Assembly: GCA_035236585.1 (NCBI GenBank)
Contig: CP141136.1
Location: 30,650,949 to 30,714,948, forward strand
Direction: 5' to 3'
From: Warburgia ugandensis
Taxonomy: Eukaryota > Streptophyta > Magnoliopsida > Canellales > Canellaceae
DNA length: 64,000 bases
Shown here: one piece after another, positions 22,420 through 34,951 of the stretch
Layout of the letters: each line of letters begins with the position of its first letter
Position numbering within the stretch: position 1 is the first letter of the stretch
Translations under genes and position numbers: made by a program
The notes under the pieces: generated by a model
What the model saw: only the letters and a program-made list of their open reading frames with translations
The model's database searches: none
Told to the model about the DNA's origin: nothing

Positions 22420-25238
22420 TGTAATGCCCGAGCAATTTACACTGTTTTTAGCAAAAATTGGACATTTTATGGGAAATGGACTGTGCTAATGTTTGATTTT
22501 ATTTAAAATAGTAAACGAAGAAATTTGTGAGGAAACTTAGTGCCATTAGATTCTACTCAAAAAATAGAATCCAATGCCTCAAAAATCACCCAAAACGGAG
22601 TTCGTATGTAGAAGTTACAACCATTTAAAGATAGGGGTATTTTTGAAAATTAAACAGAAAAACGAAAAAGGACGAAAAACGTAGGGGGCGTTTTGATAAT
22701 GGCACCCCCTGTCGTCTTCAACCTCTAGACACTCCCAGAAACCCTCGATCCCAATTTTTCTAGAGGGATCTGCCACCACCAATGGCGGCACCGCCATTGA
22801 GGGGCACCGCCATAGCCGGCCTATAAAAACCCCATCTCCCCTCTCCCAAAAACGTGATTTTTCGACGTTTTTCTAGTCGTTTGAGATTGGGGTTTCCGGA
22901 AAAATCGGAAACCCATCTCAAACCATCTCCCCTAAGTTTTCCGGCAATGGCCAGGCCCAAGTCAGGCCGGCCATCCCATTCTCGTCTCCCCATTTCCCCT
23001 CTCTTCTCTTTTCCAGCCTTGCACGACAATGGGATTTCCCTCTTCATGATTTTCGGCAAACATAGAGTTTTTAGGAGGGAAGAGCACCATCACCAGCGAA
23101 TCAAGGTAAGCCATTTTCCTCTCCTCCTCTTCCCTTCCACTTTCCCTGGTCCTTTTCAGTCATTTTCCAGCCGGGTTCTTGGCCAGAAAACGCCCAAGAC
23201 GGCTTGGGCCGGACCTGCATGAGCCAAGCATCCAAAGGACGCTAAGCACCACATTCACCTGGGACTGGGTCCCTGGGAAGGGTTCCAGGTGTACGACAGT
23301 GCGTACATTGTCCCAGGTGCGCCCTTCAGGTGCGCACGGGACATGGGGCACGGGTCCTGGCTCGACCAGGGTACACGGGGTGCCCTGGGAGCTGAGACGC
23401 ACCACACTACAAGGTGCGTCCATGCAATGATGCATGTCATAGCGCGTCGCTTAGGCATGCTTGTGCACGTTCGAACACTGTCCCAGGTACGGCCTTCGGG
23501 TATGTGGGCAACATGGGGCACGGGTCCTAGCTCGACCAGGATGCACGGGGTGCCCTGGGAGCTGAGACGCGCCATGCTACAAGGTGCATCCGTGTAATGA
23601 TGCATGTCATAGCGCGTCACTTGAGCATGCATGTGCGTGTGCAAAACGCGGTCTCTGGCACGGCCTTTACGCGCACACACACGTGAGGCGTTCGCAGTTC
23701 AACCAGGATGCATGGGTGTCCTGGGAACCGGGACATGCGGACCTAATGAGACTTTAAAATTAGGATCATAGGACCATTTATAGAATTTAACTATTGAATA
23801 AGTAGGTCCATATTATAGGAGCTAGCCTAGCAATGAATTAGGCAAGGACCCTTGACCCTAAACAGCAAATTTAGCGGTCTAATGTCTAAATAGATTAAAA
23901 TTAATGAGGACTCCTTGTATCCATTTATACCCAAGAGTTTATAAATGAGACCCAGGGACGGGTTGAGTACTAAAGGATGCGACTCCAGGAGACTTTGAGG
24001 TAGGTGCTCTATCACTATTAGATTCTTTTAAAAGAACTATTATTGTTTTGAGAACATATGTTTTAAGTATATGACTTGTTTAGCATAACTTAATTCAGCA
24101 AGCATGTGATAAATGCTTTGTACATAGACATGTTTGTAAATGATTGCATATACATTATGCACATACATGTTTTGCAAACAAGTACATACATTGCATGATT
24201 TAAGTACTTGCAAAAATTGCATGTCCTTGAGGGTTGCCAAAAGATGCTGGAGTGCCGAGGGCCAGGCAGTTGTGATTTGGGCTAGTAAGCCCATGGGTGC
24301 TATGCCGAGGGGTCTGGGTTGGCCACCCGTCCTCTACCACTATTAGGTGGATGGGTACCACGCCCAAAAAGAGGCAAGTCCCTACGTCGACTGCATGTAG
24401 TACAGGGGGCTACCACTGGTGTCACGGCACTAGGTTGACGTGTCATAGGCCCCGTGGAGGCTATGATCGAGTGTCCTCAGATACCCGGGGACCACACAGC
24501 GAGGAGGTCATGGGCATAGTGGACCCTATAGTTTGATGATTTATGTGCATTATGACATGATATGAGGTTGGTCGACCATACCATACTAGATATCCATGAG
24601 TTGGATTCCATGAAGCATCTTATGCATATCATGATGTTATGATATATATGTATATGATACTTTCGATTTTGGATTATATGATCCTTTAAGTCATTAGTAT
24701 TTTAGTTTAACAATGGATTTTAACATCAATGCTACACTTGAGTATTCAAACATACACATGTTTTGAATGAGCATATGATTTTAAAACATCTCATGCATTA
24801 TAAAACTAGTAGTGATAGACTCCTACTGAGTATAGTATATACTCACCCTATCCTTAACATTTTTCAGGATAGTTCCACTCACAAATAGACGATGCCTCAG
24901 GAGATATTAGTGCTACGAGCAAGTGAATTAAAAAGGAGACAGTTATATATGTAAGTAAACTCTCTACCCTTTGGACATGTATTTAATTACAGTTGGGGTG
25001 TGTACTGTGACTGGATAGACCTGGGGAAAAACGTTTATGATTTCTGAAGTTTTTCAAAAACTACCTTGGATGTTGTGAAAGCAAAATGATACTCGGGATT
25101 TTCAAAATGAGTTTAAAACTAAAGGTTTTCCGCTGCATTGCATGGTTTTTATAAAATGGTTTTCAAATAGGGATGCATCCCGCCTTAGGAATTAGATATT
25201 GCATTTAAAAAATGCATGAGAAAACCTGGGTCATCACA
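22420..25238 (+). repeat. 5' LTR of the LARD-like element
   Basis: Starts TGTAATGCCCGAGC and ends GGTCATCACA. A TATA box (CCTATAAAAACC) lies near 22820. The middle is GC-rich and contains tandem repeats at 23300-23640. At 2819 bases it is the longest of the three LTRs of this family in the window. Confidence 0.92.
23300..23640. repeat. GC-rich tandem repeats inside the LTR
   Basis: Two units of about 170 bases (about 23303-23470 and 23475-23640), each with CTGTCCCAGGT or TTGTCCCAGGT, ATGGGGCACGGGTCCT, GGGGTGCCCTGGGAGCTGAGACGC and GTCATAGCGCGTC. A partial third unit follows to about 23735. The same repeats occur in the 3' LTR (about 29590-29990). The block is far richer in GC and CpG than anything else in the window, and its open reading frames are a by-product of low AT content. 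Confidence 0.85.
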
Positions 25239-28200
25239 GTTGGTATCAGAGCCCAGGTTTTATCCTTTCATAGCCAGTCCAACATGTCCAAGGGTCATGG
25301 ACAATAGAGAAAATTAAGAATAAGTAGCATAAATAGGAGTAGTAGAGATGACTGCTTCTATTTGTGGATTACAATATTAATGCACAAGGCAATTCACCAT
25401 AAATAAATAGGTGAAATACAGCTTGGTTTAACAAATAATTAGGCAAAGGATAGTGCAACCCTTATCCAAAAATCTAGTCTAAGATGACTTAAGGATTAAG
25501 GACTGTTGTGCAGTGGTGCAAATATGAAAACTCATATATAGAGCATATTATGATGAGAATGATGAATAAAGATGTTAATGAACTTGTTAGTAGATAGTTC
25601 TGATCCGTAATAGATTAATCTCACTAAAGATGAGAACATCAAAAAACCTAGATGGCTATCTTACCATCATAAAGAATATCAGAATATGAGCACACTATCA
25701 CAAGGGATATGATATGAGTATGATAGGGAATGTAAAAGACAGACTTTGAGAAGATGTTGATGATGATCTAAGAGGGATGAGAATGCAAGATGATATTAGG
25801 AGATAAATGTGACTTGTACTAGATCACAAAGGTATGGATCCTGAAAAAACTTAGCTCAATTTTGGATACCTTAATTGGGGTCTTATGAAGAGTAAAGTGC
25901 TATCAAATAATAATTGCCTAAGTATTATGGAGCAAATCAGAAGATGTATACAAGTAACAGATTATGTGAATAAGAGAAATATAACACGAATATGATAAGG
26001 AAATGAATTCGACCAAGTTATCAAAAGATTTTGATGATAATACTAAGGATGATAATAGATTGATCCTAACATGAACTTGTAAGAGAAGTGTAGCATGACC
26101 AAAATGTCAATGCCATTATTAAGACATTGTATGAATTTTATTGAAGCTATAGGCAACTGAGGAATTCAATAATCTTAAGACAGTTTAAAATTTCTGAGAA
26201 GCATTCAATTTATCATATCTGTTAAGTAAAGGAGTAGATGCAGTATCAAATATATGCAACAACGCATATAGAGACATTGATCCAGATAGACCAAATGGAT
26301 ATTGAAGAAAAGAGAGAAAGAGATAGAGATGTAACCATAAGTATTCGATGAATATTGAATAATCAAAAGAAGAAGATCATGACTCTATGAAGATACATAC
26401 AATTCTAACATCTTGAATCCTATAGGAGGGAAGATCAAACAAGTGCAAAGGAATAATAATAGTTGAGTTCGCAAGAATACGTATAATAGAGAAAGCATAT
26501 GGGATTTAAGACTTTGAGTAGAGTATCGAATTTCAGGAGATTATGTGATAAGAAATTTTCAAAGAAGAATGGCAACCAACTAGAAATTAAATTCTACAAA
26601 TGGTTTGATATCAATTAGATTCTTATCAGATCCATTAGCTTATGGGGAACACCAATGGATATAATCCATAAAAGGAAAAATTTGGTGATATCTCACCTTG
26701 CCACTACATGAGTAAATAAAGTTATATTGAAAAAGGAATTAGGCCAGGACAGTGAATTGTCCATCTATCTATCTTCAATAAGAAGGGTACCATCAAGGAT
26801 CAAATGAAGGTCTTGCTATCATAAATTGAAAGACCAAATATTTTAAGACCATTATTGAGTACTATTAACTAAATAAAGGTATCCCACCCTAATTAATCAA
26901 GTATGTTAGTGTCTATGAGTTAGTAGTCGGAGTTATATACTCAGAAGGATGTCATAAGTCCTTAGACTTGAGTTTTCTTGAAAGAAGTACTTGTTAAACT
27001 AAGACATTTGAAGGTATGAGGTCAGTTGAGTAGGCCATATCATGGAGTTAATTAGGCCACATCATGGAGGAGCTACAAGTACAATAAATACAGTAACAAC
27101 TAAGATAGGAGCAAAAATAAGAAGTGATCTAAACCAATGTGAAAAGTTTTTCAAACCTTAGTGGCTACCATGACAAGGTGAAGAAATTACTTTGGGTCTG
27201 AAAAATACTACAGACTTGGATTGAAAGAAAGGTAGATAAGTACCGATCACTCTAGAGGCCCTTGAGCTTATAACGTATCTGGAAAGAGATCAATAAGTAA
27301 TAAAATAAAGTCTTTCTATGTCTAAGAAAATGTTTATGCTTATCTGAGTATTGTAAAACTTGTTGAGTAAACAACTTCAGTACAATTTGATATAATCGCT
27401 ATTGAAGGAGAATTATTGCTATTATAAACTAAGTATAAGAAGCCACTTGAAAGATAAAATAAGGAGGCACTTGAAGAATAAATTTTGAGGAATTGAGAAA
27501 ATCACTACTTACGAGTATACCTCCTGACAATATAGACTGCATGATTGACAATAAAGCCTTGATAAAAGATTGCACGATATATTGACATAGGGGATGGAAG
27601 GAGAAAAGGTGAGATGGCTAGCACACTATAAGGTGAGATTTGATGTTACATTGCCTATAGACAAATAGTTAGTTGTTATGAGCATATACCAAGTACTACA
27701 AATCAATTTCTTAAGGACTAACCCTACTAGATTGAGTATAGAACTGTTGGACTGAAAGGTTACGAAGAAAACCATCAAGCAAAGAAAGGACAAAGAAGAT
27801 GATGACAAAGGATTCAACCATGACCTAGTAAGGGTACTCGATTATGAATAAGAGATTTTTGCCCTGCATAAATGGGAACATTATTGAAAATCCTAATGAC
27901 AAATTGATAAGAATAGTGAGATAGGCCTCTGGACAAGAACATTTGACCCATGATGATGAATCGACTTGATTTTGGATAAAATCTTCAACAGAGGAAAGCG
28001 TTTAACAAATTCAATAATTATGAAACTGGGTATGAAGTTAGGACATTTTTTTTCAGTATATGATAAGGTCCTCGATGGAAGATGCTACTAATTGGCTTTC
28101 ATTTTCGAATGTAACCTTAGTCAAGGAAATCAAGTCACATATGGAAAACGACAGACAGTTGAAATTCAAAGTTAAGTAAGAGTTTGGCTATAAAGCATAT

Positions 28201-28720
28201 GATACCATATCAATTATTGAAGTATCTTGGAGACAAGGGTAAGAAGCAAAGTTAGACACAATAGAAAGAAGGTAACTTTTGGACTTGTGGATAATGAAAG
28301 AGATCACTAGATGAAAAGGATTATCCTATGATATTCAAAATAGGAGAAATAAGATAATATGATCTTGAAAGAAGTATATGCATGAACAAAGAAGCATAAT
28401 CTTACGAGGAGACTATCTTATACATGATGAGATAAGTATAGGAATCTAAAGAATTCAAGATGGATGAAGTACCGCTAGAAAATGGTATTGTTAAATTGGC
28501 ACGTATGAGAGTATGGCGCGGCATCAGAGTACGCAGTGAAAACGGCCCTTATAGGTAAGGCCTTATAGGAGGAACAATAGAAATGATAAATTGAGGATGA
28601 ACCTAGATTTGATTCCTAAGGGGAGAATGCATTCACCAAGGAGTTATCTAAGAGATAAAATACCTTGAAGATGATAATTTATGGAATTTTGAGGATGAAA
28701 TTCTCTTAAGGGGCTAATAA
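25239..28720 (+). other. Internal region of the LARD-like element; no coding domain
   Basis: It begins with the primer-binding site and continues as AT-rich sequence with frequent stops in all frames. I looked for Gypsy gag, zinc knuckle, protease, YxDD, integrase and chromodomain blocks and saw none. Only the final 30 or so bases look like the end of a Gypsy polyprotein. Confidence 0.6.
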
Positions 28721-30265
28721 TGTAATGCCCGAGCAATTTACACTGTTTTTAGCAAAAAATGGACATTTTATGGGAAATGGACTGTGCTGAATGTTTGATT
28801 TTATTTAAAATAGGAAACAAATAAATTTGTGAGGAAACTTAATACCATTAGATTCTACTCGAAAAATGGAATCCAAGGCCTCAAAAATCACCCAAAACGG
28901 AGTTCGTATGAAGAAGTTACAGCCATTTAAAGATAGGGGTATTTTTGAAAATTAAACAGAAAAATGAAAAAGGACAAAAAACGCAGGGGTTGTTTTGATA
29001 ACGGCACCCCCTGTCGTCTTCAACCTCTAGACACTCCCAGAAACCCTCGATCCCAATTTTTCTAGAGGGATCTGCCACCACCAATGGCGGCTCCGCCATA
29101 GCCGACCTATAAAATCCCCATCTCCCCTCTCCCAAAAACGTGATTTTCCTACGTTTTTCCAGCCGTTTGAGACTGGGGTTTCCGGAAAAATCGTAAACCC
29201 GTCTCAAACCATCTCCCCTGAGTTTTCCGGCAATGGCCAGGCCCAAGTCAGGCCGGCCATCCCGTTCCCGTCTCCCCATTTCCCCTCTCTTCTCTTTTCC
29301 AGCCTTGCACGACAATGGGATTTCCCTCTTCACGATTTCCGGCAAACATAGAGTTTTCAGGCGGGAAAATCGCCATCATCAGCGACCCAAGGTAAGCCAT
29401 TTTCCTCTCCTCCTCTTCCCTTCCACTTTCCCTGGTCCTTTCCAGTCATTTTCCAACCGGGTTCTTGGCCAGAAAATGCCCAAGATGGCTTAGGCCGGAC
29501 CTGCATGAGCCAGGCGTCCCAAGGACGCCAAGCACCGCATGCACCTGGGACTAGGTCCCTGGGAAGGGTTCCAGGTGTACGACAGTGCGTACATTGTCCC
29601 AGGTGCGCCCTTCAGGTGCGCACGCGACATGGGGCACGGGTCCTGGCTCAACCAGGGTACACAGGGTGCCCTGGGAGCTGAGACGCACCACACTACAAGG
29701 TGCGTCCATGCAATGATGCACGTCATAGCGCGTCGCTTAGGCATGCTTGTGCACGTGCAAACACTGTCCCAGGTACGGCCTTCGGGTACGTGCACAACAT
29801 GGGGCACGGGTCCTAGCTCAACCAAGATGCATGGGGTGCCCTAGGAGCTGAGACACGCCATGCTACAAGGTGCATCCGTGTAATGATGCACGTCATAGCG
29901 CGTCACTTGAGCATGCATGTGCGTGTGCAAAACGCGGTCTCTAGCACGGCCTTTAGGCGCACACGCACGTGAGGCGTTCGCGGTTCAACCAGGATGCACA
30001 GGTGTCTTAGGAACCGGGACATGCGGACCTAATGAGACTTTAAAATTAGGATCATAGGACCATTTATAGAATTTAACTATTGAATAAATACCTTGGATGT
30101 TGTGAAAGCAAAATGACACTCGGGGTTTTCAAAATGAGTTTAAAACTAAAGGTTTTTCGCTGCATTGCATGGTTTTTATAAAATGGTTTTCAAATAGGGA
30201 TGCATCCCGCCTTAGGAATTAGATATTGCATTTAAAAAATACATGAGAAAACCCAGGTCATCACA
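28721..30265 (+). repeat. 3' LTR of the LARD-like element
   Basis: Starts TGTAATGCCCGAGC and ends GGTCATCACA, immediately followed by the AATGC target duplication. It is 1545 bases long and shares both ends and the GC-rich tandem repeats with the 5' LTR. Confidence 0.92.
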
Positions 30266-31835
30266 AATGCTTCTCTCAATAACTCTAGTTTGTGTTTATT
30301 CACTCCCTTATCTCATCAATTAAAACTATATCATCTATAAATAACTTATGCACCATGGAATCTCCTCGTGCAAATGTTTTGTTAACTCGTCCATAACCAA
30401 TGTGAAAAGGTACAGGCTCACTGCCGATCCTTGAGACAATCTTATAGTGATAGGAAAATCACCAATCTCTCTGCTAGTGGTCTTAAGATTTGTTTCTACT
30501 TTCTCATACATATCTTTATTTATATCTATATACCTCCATGAAACCCCTTGCTCACCCAATACCCTCTATATTAACTCTCTAAGGACCCTATCAAAAGCTT
30601 TTTCTAAGTAAAAAAAGCTCGTGGGGAGGTCCTTCCTCTTCTAATATTTCTCTATCAATTATCTTAATAAGAAAATAGCTTCCATGGTAGACCTCTTAGG
30701 CAAACTGAACTGGTTTTCTAATACACTTGTCTCATTTAAGTTCATTTTCTTTCTTCCATCTTTTAATGTAGATATCCATCACTATTAACCTATATTTCAA
30801 GGTTAAACTTTGACCAGATGTCACTTTACAATCCTTAATCATTGATCTTTCAATATTCTTAACTAAAATAAAAAATAAAAAAATTGGCTTTTATAGAGTC
30901 CACTTTTAAATTTTATTAATTGTTCATCCCTCTTCTTAAAGAATGTGTTTGCTAGGGCCAGTTATATGCCAAGGGAAAATTGAGAATAGCTTCCCCCATC
31001 TCATTTCTTTCTTAGATATCATACCTTCCTTGTACCATATGATATCCTTCCTTTTCTTTTCCTACATAGTCATTTAAGTCTGCTTGTATAAATATGCCCT
31101 CTGTGTTGAGAAGTTCTTACATGACTCCCTCCATATCTTCCCAAAGCTGTCTCTTGATTCTATCTTCTAGCCTTACTTGTGGTACATCTCCACTTATAAC
31201 ATTTATAATCTTCTTTCCTAGAACAAGTTTTATTATTATAATTCTATTACTAGTTTTTTTAATATCTATAACTTTATCCTTTAATTCTTTATCCACCACT
31301 ATCCCTACACCATTTCCATTATTATCCTTTCCTATGTATCAAAGCTTACACCTATCAATTTCTCTAGTTTTAGTCCCTTTCCACTTGGTTTCTTAGATAT
31401 AAGTGATGTTGACTCTCCTACATTTCATCCTATCTACTAACTCTAGACTCTCACGTATCAATGTAATTCCATTCCATGTGGCAATACAAATCTTATGCTC
31501 TTGAGCTAGCCTATTTACCCATGCACTTCTCAACCCCCATGACATGAAACCATGCCTACTTTTCACCGTACCTGAGATATAATACAATGCATTGCTCTAG
31601 CAGCCCTTGCCTATTTTCCACTGCACTGGGGATCTGATTGAGCACATCACATACGGAGGACACCCTAGCATGAGGGAATGTCAGTTATCGATTCATGTCA
31701 TGTTAGGGTTGCCATATGTGAAGAAGTTGAAGATAATTTTCATTATTTTCTCTTCTTATTTACAAACTAATATGCATATTTATATTCATTTATGAGTAAA
31801 AAGAGAAAATAACGAAATCATCTTCAACTTCTTCA
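30266..31835 (-). mobile_element. RTE-A LINE, 5' piece (endonuclease to reverse transcriptase)
   Basis: Minus-strand upstream part of RTE-A. From right to left it has a 5' hairpin (31834-31721), the upstream leader, an endonuclease start (SWGLRSAWVNRLAQEHKICIATWN, 31530-31450), DKELKDKVIDIKK (31299-31255) and reverse-transcriptase blocks near 30600-30400. Compared with RTE-B, about 1 kb between endonuclease and reverse transcriptase is missing, so the sequence runs almost directly from the SQIDFFL-equivalent region into the second half of the reverse transcriptase. Many stops and frame changes. The AATGC duplication at 30266-30270 joins it to the piece ending at 22419. Confidence 0.85.
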
Positions 31836-32135
31836 AAAGAGTTTACTTGCCAGCTAGCACCTAGCCAAAATCTTCCTCTTTTTTTATCTAGTGCAAGATG
31901 CAATAGCAATAATAAGACCATTGAAATTATTGCAACCCAACAATACATTGTAAGTACTTCTTCAAACATAAATTTTCTTAATTTTACACATAAAAATCAA
32001 CTTTAAAAGTGATGGATCATCATGATCACTGGGTGGATTGTAATTATTGTCTCTCATCTTGCTCTTTTTCTACCTTAGATAAATTATCAATGAGGTTTTT
32101 ATTAAAGTCAAATTTTAATTTCTCCTATCTCGGAG
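31836..32135. other. No gene seen; upstream of the PAP relic
   Basis: AT-rich sequence between the 5' end of RTE-A and the first surviving exon of the plus-strand PAP relic. It probably includes the last part of a PAP intron, but no exon 6 sequence is visible. Confidence 0.4.
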
Positions 32136-32818
32136 GAAAGAACACCAAATATAGCCTACAACATCATCAATAGGGATTGCTATCTTGTGAAGAATCAAAA
32201 TGCTCCATTCATCATAACAATCAGTGATGGGGGAAATGTTGAAGCCTTGACCACAAAGTAAGGCTCTTGCTCACAAGAAACATGGAAAAAGACTGCTGGT
32301 CATCCTAGTGCTACTAATAATAGGATACTTCTTTCCATAAAATTAGGAATTCCTAGAGCTTCAATTTATAAATTCTTATGTTTTATTTAAGAGCAATAAT
32401 AAATCCAAGGACACACTTGTAATTTACCCCCTGTCAAGGGCCCACTACGCGTCCGCATCACTCTATTTCAGGCATTCTCCTCATAGTGCTCATTTGACAG
32501 CCATAAAAGTGCAGTCGTGGATTTATCGTTGCTCTTTATTTAGTAAGTTATCAAAAAATTGAATGTTGTTTTATGGATGGTTTTTGTGCCGCTGTGCAGT
32601 TCTATTGAGCCCAGCCTGACTACATTGCTTATCGGGAGTGAAGCTATGGACATGCAATTCTCCAGAGAAAGAACAGAACTCATGCTTACTACGACTGGTA
32701 CCGTGATCCCAAGGGAGATGCTGTGGTGGATGACAGTCACTGGTTTTACAATCGTTACTGGTACCCAGCGGAGGAACTAAGGTTCATCCAGCGGCTTGAT
32801 TTAATTAGGGAAAGATAA
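32136..32818 (+). pseudogene. Purple acid phosphatase relic, last two exons only
   Basis: Two plus-strand exons match the end of PAP-C. The first (32136-32257) is 122 bases, exactly the length of PAP-C exon 7. It is preceded by AG, followed by GTAAGG, and reads PNIAYNIINRDCYL ... APFIITISDGGNVEALTT. The second starts after GTGCAG at 32600 and reads QPDYIAYRE, SYGHAILQRKNRTHAYYDWY, DDSHWFYNRYWYPAEE, running to a stop at 32816-32818. Relative to PAP-C it has one missing base near its start and an in-frame TGA after YRE. Exons 1-6, with all metal ligands, are absent; the 5' side is bounded by RTE-A. It lies tail to tail with PAP-B. Peptide differences suggest it is a more distant paralogue than PAP-B is to PAP-C. 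Confidence 0.85.
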
Positions 32819-34570
32819 AATGCGCATTTCTTGCTTTAGTACTGCTACTCTTTCAGTATTTAGAATTGCAGCTCTAATTCAGTAGGTTCCTTAGCAGAAG
32901 GACATGATTATGCTTGTTGCCTTACAAAAAGACCTCTTAGTTATTATGTTCTTAATAAGGTGGATTCCTACAGCCTGCCATTTAAAGGGAGCTGATTTTT
33001 CAAATATGTGAGCACGAATCAATGGATTTTGTGCCTCATATAAGTATAAGATTATGCTCATTAGTACGCCAACATGAAGCTTCAAATTACTTTTCTTAGT
33101 GTATTGATTCAATTACGCCCACAGTCAAAGAAAATGTCCTAAAATAAAGAAAAGAGAGATGGATGTGCATGCTAGCATTCAAGTTAGCTAAAATGCAAGA
33201 AATCTTTAAACTTTGCTGTTGTTACATTAAGATGGAAAACTAACAATAGCATTTCCGGAATATAGGAAAAGGATGGAGCACGCATAGTGAATAGCATAGT
33301 GAATAGCATAGTTACGTAGTTCGGATTCAGGAATAAATAGGCAAGGCAATTATTTGAAAAAATCAGCTACTATTGTGAAAAGTTGAGGAAAAAAGTGAGG
33401 AAAGGCATCATTCGGATGTTAATTCAAGTTTTTAATTTGAATTTTTAACTAGATTTAAAAAAATATTTTTTTTTTTGACAACTGATTCATGAAACTTGAG
33501 TTTTGTTTGGTATATTCGAGTTAATTTCTGGAGATTTGTGTTGAATGAAAAAAAAAAAAAAAGAACTTTACATTATGTTGAAAGAGGATGGCGGATAAAT
33601 AGTTGGAACTTTTATGAAAATAATTCAAGTATCCGGAGACTTTTGTAACTATGATTAGAGTACCAATGAGTAAAATAAACTGAGAACTGTGAATAGTTTA
33701 AGCAGTGATTACATCCCAAAATTATTGGTTTACTGTTTTATAAGAGGATATGTAGAAAGAGATAGAGCTCAAGAGAAAGCGATTTTTCTGAATTAAATCT
33801 TCCAGGAAGTCTGGAAAATTGAGATGTTGGTCTGTTTATGAGATTTGGAAAGTGTATTGTTGAGTTGCCCAGACAAGGTTTTCTCAAACTGGTATATCAA
33901 AACTCATTCTTTTAGAAAATCAACCAGCAATCACTATTATTGGCTGCAACAGTACAGGGCCTGAGGTTGTAGAGTCATTCCAAGCTACTCTAACTGCACA
34001 ATGCACCATAAACATAAAGTACTTATACACAGGGTGTGGGATAGGGTGTTTCGAGTGCATATCCAGGTCATGTGCCTTTCGAGCAGGGATTTTCCCAAAA
34101 ATGCTAGTCTGACGTATTTGTAGCAAGTGATAGCTTGATTATATTATTTGCAGATAATATCATTAGCATTGCCTCTTCGTGGATCCAAATGATGGTAATT
34201 TTACAAACAACAACTAGCTAGATACTTTCAAAGTTGATATGTAATTTGAGGTAACTGTACATGTAAATGCTATGTTAAAATTTATTAAGAAATTTTATGA
34301 GTTTAATCACATATACTGATCTCAAAATGCCCACAGCTACTTATTTGGCATGAATATTTTGATCTAGAACTGCATGTTGCTGAAAGATTGACAGCAGAGA
34401 AAAAAAACAAAGGATGATTGTTGTCTTTCCAAGGCATCCGATTGGGAGTTCCCGTGAGATCCATGAGAACACATGAGATATGGAAGAAGAAAAGTGAAGG
34501 AAGAACACATGAGAATTTTCTTGCTAAAATATTCAAAGATTACAAAGCAGATTTCTGATGCTAAGTAAGA
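32819..34570. other. No gene seen between convergent PAP copies
   Basis: Intergenic AT-rich sequence. A 9-base phrase GAATAGCAT is repeated near 33285-33310. The part next to 34578 is probably PAP-B 3' untranslated sequence. No domain in any frame. Confidence 0.45.
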
Positions 34571-34831
34571 ATAATCATCATATGGATGTAGTGGATTCAT
34601 CTGCCGGATACCAGTGTCGGTTGTAGAACCATAGAGAATCAGAAAGTACAGCATCTCTGTCTTGATTGCGGCGCCAACTGTAGAAGGCATGGGTTCGGTT
34701 CTTAATGTCAAATATAGCATGACCAAAGCTGGCTTCCCTATACGCTGAATACTTCGGCTGTGGCTCTGTCATGCTGCATAGAGAAAAGAAATATAATGAA
34801 TGCCCATTCACATTTGCAACTGCAAGCATAT

Positions 34832-34951
34832 TACAAGGGAAAGTATTGGCACTTACAGATTGTTATCATTTACATCAAGTGCACCCTTTCTCTCAATAAA
34901 TAGTTAACTGGAACCGAAACTCTACAAGGGAAAGTATTGGCACTTACAGAT
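34832..34951. repeat. 29-base duplication spanning the exon 6 splice donor of PAP-B
   Basis: TACAAGGGAAAGTATTGGCA and the following ACTTACAGAT bases occur at 34923-34951 (the real exon 6/intron border) and again at 34832-34860 inside the shortened intron. PAP-C has only one counterpart. The extra copy lies where exon 7 should be. Confidence 0.8.

Larger units (their letters stand above)
22420..30265 (+). mobile_element. Two-LTR element, Gypsy-like, non-coding (LARD-like)
   Basis: Whole outline: 5' LTR 22420-25238, internal region 25239-28720, 3' LTR 28721-30265. A perfect target duplication AATGC flanks it (22415-22419 and 30266-30270). The primer-binding site TGGTATCAGAGC lies at 25241-25252, two bases after the LTR, as in tRNA-Met-primed plant elements. 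A short polypurine tract (AAGGGG) precedes the 3' LTR. The last bases before it resemble the end of Tekay-type Gypsy polyproteins, but no gag, protease, reverse transcriptase or integrase is recognisable, and all frames are heavily interrupted. It looks like a LARD or a thoroughly decayed Gypsy. By eye the two LTRs differ at about 18 of the first 310 or so aligned bases, which suggests an insertion a few million years old at usual plant rates. Confidence 0.9.

Noticed and set aside
22854-23680. Several long overlapping frames on both strands (to 141 codons)
   Set aside because: They lie in the GC-rich LTR repeat, where stops are rare. Frames on opposite strands overlap, and the same pattern recurs in the 3' LTR.
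32559-32780. 73-codon open frame on the plus strand
   Set aside because: It is a shifted frame over the PAP relic's last exon. The PAP homology lies in another frame.
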